Below are positions 1 through 6,675 of a DNA stretch of 10,817 bases, one piece after another. How positions within the stretch are numbered: position 1 is the stretch's first letter; every line of letters starts with the position of its first letter. Source of the DNA: Stramentimicrobium sp964525625 (GTDB taxonomy: Bacteria; Atribacterota; Phoenicimicrobiia; Phoenicimicrobiales; Stramentimicrobiaceae). The position numbers and the translations under genes were made by a program. Location: positions 1 to 10,817 of the forward strand of contig CAZGKY010000067.1 in assembly GCA_964525625.1 (NCBI GenBank), given 5' to 3'. The notes under the pieces are model-generated. The model was given only the letters and a program-made list of their open reading frames with translations, did not search any database and was not told where the DNA came from.

Positions 1-135
1 AATATTAGATTGGTTTTTAAAATATTCTTTATATGGCAAATTATTTACTATGATATTACCTTTACCAGGGGTTATCCAGACCTTGGCTACAGATGTTTTT
101 CTTCTTCCAGTTCCATAAAATCTACTAACTGTCAA
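1..135 (-). CDS. rpsI: 30S ribosomal protein S9, N-terminal part (cut by window edge)
   Basis: Only the first 45 codons are in the window; the gene continues past the left edge. The reading begins TVSRFYGTGRRKTSVAKVWI, matching the start of bacterial S9 (RYYGTGRRKTSVARV type), a small-subunit protein whose C-terminal tail reaches the P-site tRNA. That tail is not visible. No ATG is available before the conserved start. I chose the TTG at 133-135, because a strong GGAGG lies at 143-147, seven bases upstream. The gene follows rplM with a 23-nt gap, the usual L13-S9 pair, so both should come from the promoter at 836-864. Identity is secure; the TTG start is very likely. Confidence 0.95.
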   Translation of the reverse strand, partial: MTVSRFYGTGRRKTSVAKVWITPGKGNIIVNNLPYKEYFKNQSNI

Positions 136-158
136 TATTAATCCTCCTCCTTCTTATT

Positions 159-584
159 TTAATTGAGCATTTCAATGTTTTGAGCACTGTGGGGATGTTG
201 ATCTCCACAATATATTTTAAGTCTTTTTATTAGTTTTCGACTAAGTTTATTATCAGGAAGCATGCCTTTAACAGCATTTTTAATTACAAAATCCGGTTTT
301 TTTTGCATCATATTCTTAAAAGAAATTTCCTTTAACGAACCAGGATAATTAGTATGATAACGATATATTTTTTGTTCCTCTTTCCTACCAGTTAACTTAA
401 CTTTATCAGCATTAATGACAATCACATAATTACCTAAATCAATAGATTTATCAAAATTAACTTTGTTTTTGCCTCTCAGTATCAAGGCAATCTCAGTAGC
501 TAATCTTCCCAATATCTTACCATCAGCATTGATTAAATACCAATTTCTATCAATATTTGTTCTTTTTTCTCCCTTGGTATCCAT
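159..584 (-). CDS. rplM: 50S ribosomal protein L13
   Basis: L13 is an early-assembling large-subunit protein that binds 23S rRNA. The 141-residue product has the normal family length and shows the family blocks: RNWYLINADGKILGRLAT near residues 14-31, NFDKSIDLGNYVIVINADKV at about 43-62, and KGMLPDNKLSRKLIKRLKIY with GDQHPHSAQ near the C-terminus. The ATG at 582-584 is preceded by GGAGG at 589-593, only four bases away, which is a short but workable spacing. The first dozen residues (MDTKGEKRTNID) are variable in the family. It is the first gene of the rplM-rpsI unit. A 508-nt gap separates it from truA, unlike the tight spacing often seen in Bacillota, and a good promoter in that gap suggests independent transcription. 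Confidence 0.98.
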   Translation of the reverse strand: MDTKGEKRTNIDRNWYLINADGKILGRLATEIALILRGKNKVNFDKSIDLGNYVIVINADKVKLTGRKEEQKIYRYHTNYPGSLKEISFKNMMQKKPDFVIKNAVKGMLPDNKLSRKLIKRLKIYCGDQHPHSAQNIEMLN

Positions 585-742
585 TTTACCTCCAACAGCT
601 GCAAAATATAATAAAAAGAAATTTATAAAAGTTCTTACTTATGGTTTCTTGCTCTTTATAAATTTTTTATCATTTCTTTCTTAATTAGATTAAATGGGTT
701 AATACTTAGAGCTATTCTTTTTTTCTAAACATAATCTTTCGC

Positions 743-776
743 TATGTAAATTATATAATTCCTTTCTCTTTACATA
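743..776 (-). repeat. Inverted repeat in the rplM leader
   Basis: TATGTAAA and TTTACATA form perfect 8-nt arms (743-750 and 769-776) around an 18-nt loop, which itself contains the palindrome AATTATATAATT. In the transcript the hairpin would lie roughly 55-90 nt after the predicted start, inside the leader. There is no following U tract, so it is not a simple terminator. Leaders of rplM in Bacillota are known to carry an L13 autoregulatory RNA element; whether this is one cannot be judged by eye. A stem of nearly all A-U pairs could also be chance in such AT-rich DNA. Confidence 0.3.
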
Positions 777-835
777 AAAAAATGCTTTATAAAAAATATA
801 ATTTTATATACCGGAAGCTTTAAAATGACTTATAG

Positions 836-864
836 ATTTTAATATAATTAGTAGTTAATGTCAA
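836..864 (-). promoter_or_regulatory. Probable sigma-A type promoter for rplM-rpsI
   Basis: On the minus strand a perfect -35 box TTGACA (859-864) is followed after exactly 17 nt by TAAAAT (836-841), which matches five of six -10 positions. This is the best promoter match I found in the window. Transcription should start near 829, giving a leader of about 245 nt before the rplM ATG. The position, in a long gap before a ribosomal protein pair, supports a real promoter. The start site itself is inferred. Confidence 0.72.
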
Positions 865-1092
865 GTTAAATCTAAAGATGCTTATCAATAATCGTAATTT
901 TTTCATATTTTTTATTTCTTAATTTTGCCTTATCTACAAAATACTTTTTTAGTACTTTAGATGCATAAAATAATTTGATTGTACTAATTCCTGTTTCAAG
1001 TCTGTGTAAATACAAATACCTCTGTTTTTATCTACTATTTAGCAGACTAATAATATCCTTTGGAAAGAATAAAAAATGAAATACTCCTTTTA

Positions 1093-1872
1093 CTAATACT
1101 TTACTTTAACTAAAAATAAACCATTAGGTGGTGCTATTTTTACTGAGTTTCGAGCCACATTATTTTCCAATATTCTAAGTATATCCTCAGGTGGTCTTTT
1201 CTTAATAGAAAAATCCAATAAAGTTCCCACTATCATCCTGACCATTTTATACAAAAAGGCATCTGCTTCAATGATAAACGTTATGAGTTGTTTATTTTGA
1301 ATAATATTTATCCTTTTGATGTTTCTGTATTTTTCTTTATCAACTTTACCCTCTTTTTGGTTACTACAACTAAAGGTTTTAAAATCGTGACATCCCAGTA
1401 AAAATTGAGCAGTTTTTATCATTTTTTCTAAATCTAAAGGATAATTACATAGGTAGCAATACCTACTTAAAAAAAGATCTTTGGCAGTAAAGATTTCTTC
1501 ATTTCTAACTCTATTAATCACATAATATCTATATATCCTGCTTTTGGCACAATAGCGAGAATGGAATGTACTATATACTTCTTTGGCAAATTTTATTCTA
1601 ATATCAGGTGGCAATAAATTATTTAAAATAATAACCCAGTTGTCAACAGGGATATTAGTTTTAGTCTTAAAATTAGCCACCTGCCCAATAGCATGCACAC
1701 CAGCATCTGTTCTTCCAGCACCATATAATTTTAATTCCTTTTCTCCAGTGACTTTTCTTAAAGTATCCTCAATTACACCTTGAATTGTTTTCTTATTTTT
1801 TTGTCTCTGCCATCCTGCATAATCTGTCCCATCATAGGAGATAGTAAGTTTAATGTTTTTCAATTTATTCAT
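1093..1872 (-). CDS. truA: tRNA pseudouridine(38-40) synthase TruA
   Basis: TruA converts uridines 38-40 in the tRNA anticodon arm to pseudouridine. The 259-residue protein has the normal length. It opens with the TruA pattern ISYDGTDYAGWQRQ (11-24). The catalytic motif YGAGRTDAGVHA (50-61) carries the nucleophile Asp56. FLYKMVRMIVGTLL at 206-219 and the closing APPNGLFLVKVKY are family hallmarks. The ATG at 1870-1872 lies 9 nt after the ecfT stop, and I see no Shine-Dalgarno site in the A/T-only spacer, so translation is probably coupled to ecfT. truA behind an ecfA-ecfA-ecfT module is the common arrangement in low-GC Gram-positives. No clear terminator follows it. Confidence 0.97.
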   Translation of the reverse strand: MNKLKNIKLTISYDGTDYAGWQRQKNKKTIQGVIEDTLRKVTGEKELKLYGAGRTDAGVHAIGQVANFKTKTNIPVDNWVIILNNLLPPDIRIKFAKEVYSTFHSRYCAKSRIYRYYVINRVRNEEIFTAKDLFLSRYCYLCNYPLDLEKMIKTAQFLLGCHDFKTFSCSNQKEGKVDKEKYRNIKRINIIQNKQLITFIIEADAFLYKMVRMIVGTLLDFSIKKRPPEDILRILENNVARNSVKIAPPNGLFLVKVKY

Positions 1873-1881
1873 ATTTTTATT

Positions 1882-2682
1882 TTAAAAAACCAAGCAATAG
1901 GCTATTAGCAAAACTAATAAAGTTATAATAAAAAAAATAAAATCAGATATTGTAATTAGAAGTTGTCGATAATGTGTTCTGCCTTCTCCACCATGATAAC
2001 ATCTCGCCTCCATAGCAATTGCTAGCTCATCAGCTCTATGAAAAGCAGTAATAAAAAGTGGAATCAAAATAGGCAAAAAATTATAAATACGTTTGATAAA
2101 ATTACCACTTTCCAAATCTGCTCCCCGGGCTATCTGAGCTTTTATTATCTTTTCGGTTTCTTCTAATAAAGTCGGAATAAAGCGCAGAGCAATAGTCATC
2201 ATCATAGCAATTTCGTGAGCAGGTATTTTAATAATTTTTAAAAAAGATAATATACTTTCTATTCCATCAGTAAGAGCAATGGGTGAGGTTGTTAAAGTAA
2301 GCCAGGATGTAGATAAAATTAAATAAAATAATCTTACCGCTATAAATAAACCTTTTTGAATACCTTCTCTAGTAATATTAAAAGTCCAAATATTATAAAT
2401 AACCTCTCCTTGTGTAGTAAAAGTATGTATTAGTAAGGTAAACATTATAATAATTATTAAAGGTTTAATGCCTTTTAGCACAAATTTTGGATGAACCTTG
2501 GCCAGGTAGATATTGGTAAAAAGATAACTGCCAATTATTGAAAAACCAGACCAGGTCTTTACCAAAAATACTGCTATGATTATCAATAGAACTGTAAATA
2601 TTTTAACTCTAGGATCTAACCTATGAATTACTGAATCTTTATATACGTATTGACCTATAGTAATATTCCTGGCAAATTTCAT
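1882..2682 (-). CDS. ecfT: ECF transporter transmembrane component EcfT
   Basis: EcfT is the membrane scaffold of energy-coupling-factor vitamin/metal importers; it links the two ATPases to an exchangeable substrate-binding S component. The 266-residue protein has the usual length. It begins with IGQYVYKDSVIHRLDPRVKI, the conserved amphipathic start (HxLDPRxK). Hydrophobic membrane segments follow at about 28-58, 70-88, 110-133 and 240-266. The cytoplasmic coupling-helix motifs are visible as ARG (185-187, in ARGAD) and ARC (226-228, in MEARCYHGG), which contact the ATPase grooves. The ATG at 2680-2682 is 4 nt after the ecfA2 stop. No S component lies nearby, which fits a shared group II module. 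Which vitamins it serves cannot be told here. Confidence 0.95.
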   Translation of the reverse strand: MKFARNITIGQYVYKDSVIHRLDPRVKIFTVLLIIIAVFLVKTWSGFSIIGSYLFTNIYLAKVHPKFVLKGIKPLIIIIMFTLLIHTFTTQGEVIYNIWTFNITREGIQKGLFIAVRLFYLILSTSWLTLTTSPIALTDGIESILSFLKIIKIPAHEIAMMMTIALRFIPTLLEETEKIIKAQIARGADLESGNFIKRIYNFLPILIPLFITAFHRADELAIAMEARCYHGGEGRTHYRQLLITISDFIFFIITLLVLLIAYCLVF

Positions 2683-2686
2683 TATC

Positions 2687-3544
2687 TTATCTCTTTCTTA
2701 CCAATTTTAATATTTCATCTTTTGCCTCTGCTACCGTTAATATTGCTGAACTGACTGGTTTCCCCATCTTTTTCAGCTTATACAAAGTATAAGTCACCTG
2801 GGGCAAAGATAAACCGATATTCTCTAGCTTTTCAATGGAAAAACGAAAGATGTTTCTCGGAGTATCATCCATTATGATTTTACCTTTTTCCAGAACAATA
2901 ATTCTTTTGGTTAATTCAGCTATAATTTCCATATTGTGGGAAACCATAATAATAGTCTTATTATATTTTTGGTATAGATTTATAATAACTGATAATAATT
3001 TATTACAACTTTGGGGATCTAAACTGGCTGTTGGTTCATCTAAAATTATTATTTCTGGATCAATCGCCAGAATACTAGCAATGGCCAACCTTCGCATTTC
3101 TCCTCCACTTAGACTGAAAGGAGATCTATCCTTATAACTGTAATAATCAAGACCTACTATTTCTAAAGATTGTTTTACTCTTTTCTCTAATTCTTGTTCA
3201 CTTATTCCCATATTCTTTGGACCAAAGGCAATCTCCTTAAATATATTTTCTTCAAAAAACTGATTCTCTGGATATTGAAAAGCTAAACCAATTTTTTTTC
3301 TAAGCTCCCTCAATTTATGTTTATTTTTATGAATATCAATACTATCAAAAAATACTTGACCCGAGGTAGGTTCTAATAAGCCATTGAGAATTTGTAACAA
3401 AGTAGTTTTGCCACAACCGGTATGTCCAATTATTCCTACAAATTCTCCTTTATCAATCTTTAAATTAATCGAAGTTAAAGCTACAGTTTCAAAGGGCATA
3501 TTTAAATTATAAGTATAAGAAACATTTTTTAAATGTATAAGCAT
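2687..3544 (-). CDS. ecfA2: ECF transporter ATP-binding protein EcfA2
   Basis: This is one of the two ABC ATPases that power ECF importers from the cytoplasmic face. All ATPase motifs are intact in the 285-residue protein: Walker A GHTGCGKTT (40-48), Q-loop Gln90 followed by YPENQFFEE, signature LSGGE (145-149), Walker B IIILDEP (165-171) with catalytic Glu170, and switch His203 in VSHNME. The C-terminal extension of about 60 residues is typical of EcfA. The Q-loop stretch FQYPENQFF and its place next to ecfT mark it as the EcfA2 type. The ATG at 3542-3544 lies within the end of ecfA1 (16-nt overlap), implying translational coupling and an equimolar heterodimer. Confidence 0.94.
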   Translation of the reverse strand: MLIHLKNVSYTYNLNMPFETVALTSINLKIDKGEFVGIIGHTGCGKTTLLQILNGLLEPTSGQVFFDSIDIHKNKHKLRELRKKIGLAFQYPENQFFEENIFKEIAFGPKNMGISEQELEKRVKQSLEIVGLDYYSYKDRSPFSLSGGEMRRLAIASILAIDPEIIILDEPTASLDPQSCNKLLSVIINLYQKYNKTIIMVSHNMEIIAELTKRIIVLEKGKIIMDDTPRNIFRFSIEKLENIGLSLPQVTYTLYKLKKMGKPVSSAILTVAEAKDEILKLVRKR

Positions 3545-4374
3545 AAGTATCTAATCATTTCTTCTTCATTTAAAATATTGGTAGGAATATCAAGACCATA
3601 TTTTGCTAGTTCCCGTGCTAGTTTAGTAATTTGTGGAATTTCTAAATTTAAATTTATCAATAAATCCGCCTTACTAAAAACATTCTTTGGTGTATCAATT
3701 GATATTATTTTTCCCTTATCTAAGACTATAATTTTTTTAAACTGTGCAGCTTCTGACATAAATTGAGTAATATAAATAATGGTAATATTTTCTTCTCTAT
3801 TTAATCTTTTTATTATTTCTAATACTTCTTTTCTTCCTCTGGGATCAAGCATCGAAGTTGGTTCATCTAAAACCAAATAGGAGGTATGCATAGCTAAGGC
3901 ACCAGCAATTACTACCTTTTGTTTTTGTCCACCTGATAATAAATGTGGTTCACTATTTCTGAGTTCACTCAATCCAACAATATTAATAGCCCAATCGATC
4001 CTTCTTTTCATTTCTTCTAACTTGATGCCAATATTTTCTAAACCAAAAGCGATATCATCTTCCACCGTTGTTGCCACTAACTGATTATCTGGGTTTTGAA
4101 AAACCATACCCACCTTTTTGCGAATATCCCAAATTTTTCCCCAATCTTTTGTATTTAAATTTTCCACAAAGACATTTCCTTCACTTGGTAATAATAAACC
4201 ATTCATATGTTTTGCTAGTGTTGATTTTCCAGAACCATTAGCACCTATAATAGCAACAAAATCCCCTTTATTGATTTCTAAACTTATGTCTAATAAAGAA
4301 GGAACTTTATGTTCTGTTTCTAAATCGTAAAAGTGACTTACCTGGTCAAATTTAATCAAAAAATTCCCCTTCAT
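3529..4374 (-). CDS. ecfA1: ECF transporter ATP-binding protein EcfA1, with altered H-loop
   Basis: This is the partner ATPase of EcfA2 and the first gene of the ECF module. The 281 residues show Walker A GANGSGKST (44-52), Q-loop Gln93 in VFQNPDNQLVATTVEDDIAFG, signature LSGGQ (146-150), and Walker B LVLDEP with Glu171. At residue 204, where the switch (H-loop) histidine should be (33 residues after the Walker B Glu, the same distance as in EcfA2), there is Gln (IYITQFMSEAA, codon CAA at 3763-3765). The composite site built on this subunit may therefore be catalytically different. The ATG at 4372-4374 gives the expected N-terminus, but no Shine-Dalgarno site is visible. A perfect inverted repeat and a candidate promoter precede it. 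Confidence 0.93.
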   Translation of the reverse strand: MKGNFLIKFDQVSHFYDLETEHKVPSLLDISLEINKGDFVAIIGANGSGKSTLAKHMNGLLLPSEGNVFVENLNTKDWGKIWDIRKKVGMVFQNPDNQLVATTVEDDIAFGLENIGIKLEEMKRRIDWAINIVGLSELRNSEPHLLSGGQKQKVVIAGALAMHTSYLVLDEPTSMLDPRGRKEVLEIIKRLNREENITIIYITQFMSEAAQFKKIIVLDKGKIISIDTPKNVFSKADLLINLNLEIPQITKLARELAKYGLDIPTNILNEEEMIRYLCLYI

Positions 4375-4379
4375 TATTT

Positions 4380-4398
4380 TAAAGAATTATATTCTTTA
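4380..4398 (-). promoter_or_regulatory. Perfect inverted repeat abutting the ecfA1 start
   Basis: On the minus strand TAAAGAAT and ATTCTTTA form perfect 8-nt arms around a 3-nt loop, ending five bases before the ecfA1 ATG. This is where a ribosome binding site should be, and no purine-rich Shine-Dalgarno sequence is seen. If the promoter at 4406-4434 is right, the repeat would begin right at the transcription start. It could be a small RNA hairpin controlling initiation, or a DNA operator over the start site. The stem has only one G-C pair, so chance in AT-rich DNA is possible. Confidence 0.4.
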
Positions 4399-4405
4399 GT
4401 AGGCA

Positions 4406-4434
4406 TTTTTAAATGTCTTATTATTTATTGTTAA
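4406..4434 (-). promoter_or_regulatory. Candidate promoter for ecfA1-ecfA2-ecfT-truA
   Basis: TTAACA (4429-4434, five of six matches to TTGACA) is followed after 17 nt by TAAAAA (4406-4411, four of six matches to TATAAT). It lies just after the terminator that closes the rplQ block and about 30 nt before ecfA1, where a promoter would be expected. A perfect 12-nt palindrome, ATTGTTAACAAT (4427-4438), covers the -35 box and could be an operator. In such AT-rich DNA the match is only moderate evidence. Confidence 0.35.
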
Positions 4435-4462
4435 CAATTTATAAATTTTATAATGACTTTAA

Positions 4463-4522
4463 GTAAATAAAATTAAAAAGGTTAAATGCTAGTAAATTTC
4501 GTTATCCTAACAATTTAACCTT
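4463..4522 (-). terminator. Probable intrinsic terminator after rplQ
   Basis: On the minus strand AAGGTTAAAT (4513-4522) and ATTTAACCTT (4478-4487) make a perfect 10-bp stem. The 25-nt loop can form a smaller GTTA/TAAC hairpin. The right arm runs directly into a T-rich tract (TTTTAATTTTATTT, reaching about 4463). It lies 24 nt after the rplQ stop, at the boundary between the ribosomal protein/rpoA block and the ECF genes. The stem has only two G-C pairs and a long loop, so some readthrough is likely. Confidence 0.68.
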
Positions 4523-4545
4523 AATATTTTATTTATTTACAATAT

Positions 4546-4899
4546 TTATTTAATAAATTCTATTATAGCCATAGGGGAAGAATCCCCTTTTCGATAACCA
4601 GTTTTTATTACTCTTGTGTAACCACCATTTCTTTCTCTATATTGAGGGCTAATTTCTTCAAAGAGTAATTTTAAAGCTTGTTTGTTTTGAATATTCTTAA
4701 AAACCTTTCTTTTCGCCTGTAAATTATCTTCTTTAGCTATAGTTACAAGCTTCTCTAAATATTTTTGTAACTCTTTTGCTTTGGGCAGAGTTGTGTTTAT
4801 TTTTCGATTAATTATCATAGAAATGGCTAAATTAGATAGTAAGGCTTTTCGATGACTGGTATCTACGTTTAATTTTCTTTTTAAAATTCTATGTCTCAT
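4546..4899 (-). CDS. rplQ: 50S ribosomal protein L17
   Basis: L17 sits near the peptide exit tunnel of the large subunit and is normally the last gene of the alpha operon, directly after rpoA. The 117-residue product is of the usual short bacterial length. It shows the family start MRHRILKRKLNVDTSHRKAL with the LxRxxxHRKAL pattern, the middle block NTTLPKAKELQKYLEKLVT, and the end NGGYTRVIKTGYRKGDSSPMAIIEFI. The ATG at 4897-4899 follows the rpoA stop by 14 nt, and its AAAAGGAG ribosome binding site overlaps that stop codon, suggesting coupling. A terminator-like hairpin follows. Confidence 0.98.
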   Translation of the reverse strand: MRHRILKRKLNVDTSHRKALLSNLAISMIINRKINTTLPKAKELQKYLEKLVTIAKEDNLQAKRKVFKNIQNKQALKLLFEEISPQYRERNGGYTRVIKTGYRKGDSSPMAIIEFIK

Positions 4900-4913
4900 T
4901 AGACCATCTCCTT

Positions 4914-5864
4914 TTAATCTGAACCCTTTAAATTATATCCAAATTCTTGAACCTTATTTCTTATTTCTTCGAAAGATTTCTTACCCAAATTTTTAATTGA
5001 CATTATTTCTTCGGAAGATTTACTGATAATTTCACCAAAAGTATTAATATTTGATTTTTTCAAGCAATTATATGACCTAACTGATAAATCTAATTCTTCG
5101 ATAGTCTTATCCAATATTTTTTTCTTTTCACTAATTCCACTCTCTTCTTCAGTAATTGGTTCAACTTCTGAGTCAACTTCATTTGGAGAAAATTTATTAA
5201 ATACCTTAAGATATCTAATCAATATATTTGCTGATTTGCTTAACGCTTCATCAGGTAATATACTTTTATTGGTATAAATCTCTAAAACTAATTTTTCACA
5301 ATTCATAAATTGAGCCAAACTAGCTTTGTCAACATAATAAGCAACCTTAATTACTGGCGAAAATAAGGAATCTATATATATATAATTAATAGGTTGGCCT
5401 TTCTTCTTATTTTCAGGTGCAGTAAGGTAGCCCATACCCTGCTCAACCATAATTTCAATATCTAATTTCCCCTCACTATTTAATGTTGCTATTTTATGTT
5501 CTGGATTTAGTATTTCTACATTAATATTGGGAATTATATCTCCAGCTGTCACGATTTTCTTTCCACTAGCCTTTAGGCGAAGTATTTCTGATTTACTTCC
5601 ATACATTTTAAAAACAATCTCTTTTATATTTAAGATAATTTCGTTAATATCTTCTTTAACACCAGGTAATGTGGTAAATTCATGTACGATTCCTTCGAAT
5701 CTTATGGCTGTTGCACTAGCACCAGGAAGAGAAGATAATAATACTCTTCTTAAAGAATTACCCAAAGTAGTCCCATATCCTCTATCTAAAGGTTCAATAA
5801 TGAATTTTCCGTAACTATCGGTTAAGTTTTCAACTTTTATTTTAATATCGTTTATATCTAACAA
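4914..5864 (-). CDS. rpoA: DNA-directed RNA polymerase subunit alpha
   Basis: Alpha dimerises to start assembly of RNA polymerase and contacts upstream promoter DNA and activators through its C-terminal domain. An open frame reaches back to a TTG at 5903, but the family N-terminus aligns only from LLDINDIKIKVENL. The TTG at 5862-5864 follows AAGGAG at a distance of 9 nt and gives 316 residues, close to the usual 314-315, so I start there. The dimerisation motif RGYGTTLGNSLRR lies at 28-40. An acidic linker (about 228-250) joins the C-terminal helix-hairpin-helix domain, where VRSYNC (Arg263, equivalent to the DNA-contacting Arg265 of E. coli) and NLGKKS (292-297) are conserved. It lies between rpsD (46-nt gap) and rplQ (14-nt gap). 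Confidence 0.97.
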   Translation of the reverse strand: MLDINDIKIKVENLTDSYGKFIIEPLDRGYGTTLGNSLRRVLLSSLPGASATAIRFEGIVHEFTTLPGVKEDINEIILNIKEIVFKMYGSKSEILRLKASGKKIVTAGDIIPNINVEILNPEHKIATLNSEGKLDIEIMVEQGMGYLTAPENKKKGQPINYIYIDSLFSPVIKVAYYVDKASLAQFMNCEKLVLEIYTNKSILPDEALSKSANILIRYLKVFNKFSPNEVDSEVEPITEEESGISEKKKILDKTIEELDLSVRSYNCLKKSNINTFGEIISKSSEEIMSIKNLGKKSFEEIRNKVQEFGYNLKGSD

Positions 5865-5910
5865 ATGACACCTCTCCTTCCCTCCAAAATAGCCTTTTAC
5901 CAAAATATCA

Positions 5911-6543
5911 CTATCTGGAATAGTATTCCACTACCAATTTCTCGTCAACTGGTAAATCAATGTCCTCTCTGGAAGGTAATTTTACAACTTTACCACTTAA
6001 TTTTTGCCAATCAACTTCTAACCAGGAAGGAACATTTTGAATAACTTCTGCTTGTTTTAATTCTTTAAAATCAGAAAGGGAGTGGCTCTTCTCTCTTATT
6101 TCTATAACATCATTAATATCAACCATATATGAAGGAATATTAACTTTTTTCCCATTAACTAATATATGGGCATGTCTTACTATTTGTCTGGCTTGAGCTC
6201 TAGATTTAGCAAACCCTAATCGAAAAACTACATTATCCAGCCTTCTTTCTAAAAATTGTATAAAATTATCTCCGGTAATACCATGTTTTTGTTCTGCTTT
6301 CTTAAATAAATTTCTGAATTGTCTTTCCATTAATCCGTACATATTTTTCATTTTTTGCTTTTCTCTTAATTGTATCCCATAATTAGTTATTTTCTTTATT
6401 CTTTTTGATTGAACTGATTTGCCAGGTTCCAAAGGTCTCCTTTCCACAGCACACTTTTCAGTATAACATCTATCTCCCTTTAAGAATAATTTTGATCCCT
6501 GTCTACGGCATAAACGGCATACAGGTCCCTTGTATCTAGCCAT
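5911..6543 (-). CDS. rpsD: 30S ribosomal protein S4, zinc-binding form
   Basis: S4 nucleates assembly of the 16S rRNA 5' domain and in several bacteria represses its own operon. The 210-residue protein keeps four N-terminal cysteines (Cys9, Cys12, Cys26, Cys31) that can bind zinc, so it is a C+ form. The S4 RNA-binding domain spans about 98-152 (ERRLDNVVFRLGFAKSRAQA then HAHILVNGKKVNIPSYMV). The ATG at 6541-6543 has a strong ribosome binding site (AAGGAGG). A 132-nt spacer (6544-6675) separates it from rpsK, long for this operon; I see no gene or clear terminator in it. rpsD inside the alpha operon, rather than elsewhere as in Bacillus, is informative about lineage. Confidence 0.98.
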   Translation of the reverse strand: MARYKGPVCRLCRRQGSKLFLKGDRCYTEKCAVERRPLEPGKSVQSKRIKKITNYGIQLREKQKMKNMYGLMERQFRNLFKKAEQKHGITGDNFIQFLERRLDNVVFRLGFAKSRAQARQIVRHAHILVNGKKVNIPSYMVDINDVIEIREKSHSLSDFKELKQAEVIQNVPSWLEVDWQKLSGKVVKLPSREDIDLPVDEKLVVEYYSR

Positions 6544-6675
6544 AGATTCCTCCTTACCATTGCATTACAATTTTTTTCCTAATTTCCTTATCTTTAATTT
6601 TTGATTAATATTTCATCCAGCTAAAAATAATTTCTTTAAAAATATTTTTCAATTTAGATTTTGATTGTCTATATA

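Larger units (their letters stand above)
585..1092 (-). other. Gene-free spacer between truA and rplM, with promoter and long leader
   Basis: No convincing coding region is present on either strand. The part from about 585 to 830 is the probable untranslated leader of rplM and the promoter is at 836-864. The remaining part, 865-1092, lies just after the truA stop and is very A+T-rich. In it I see two weak inverted repeats on the minus strand: AAAGTACT/AGTATTTT at 938-958 (8 pairs with one G-U) and AGTCTG/CAGACT at 999-1048 with a 38-nt loop. Neither has an adjoining U tract, so no clear terminator for truA is visible. No tRNA- or rRNA-like sequence was seen. Confidence 0.6.

Noticed and set aside
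463..684. Plus-strand open frame of 73 codons over the start of rplM and the spacer
   Set aside because: It lies mostly opposite rplM, shows no family resemblance, and continues only through AT-rich spacer. Other plus-strand frames (for example 2835-3137, 5527-5814, 7476-7694) are likewise opposite strong minus-strand genes.
938..958. Hairpin AAAGTACT/AGTATTTT as a terminator for truA
   Set aside because: The stem is A-U rich with a G-U pair and is followed by GTAGATAAGG rather than a U tract; it also lies more than 130 nt after the truA stop.
4427..4438. ATTGTTAACAAT as a BirA (biotin repressor) operator
   Set aside because: It resembles a BirA half-site core (TTGTTAAC/GTTAACAA), but the known operators have two half-sites about 15 nt apart. 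Here the halves are fused in one palindrome and no second site was found nearby.
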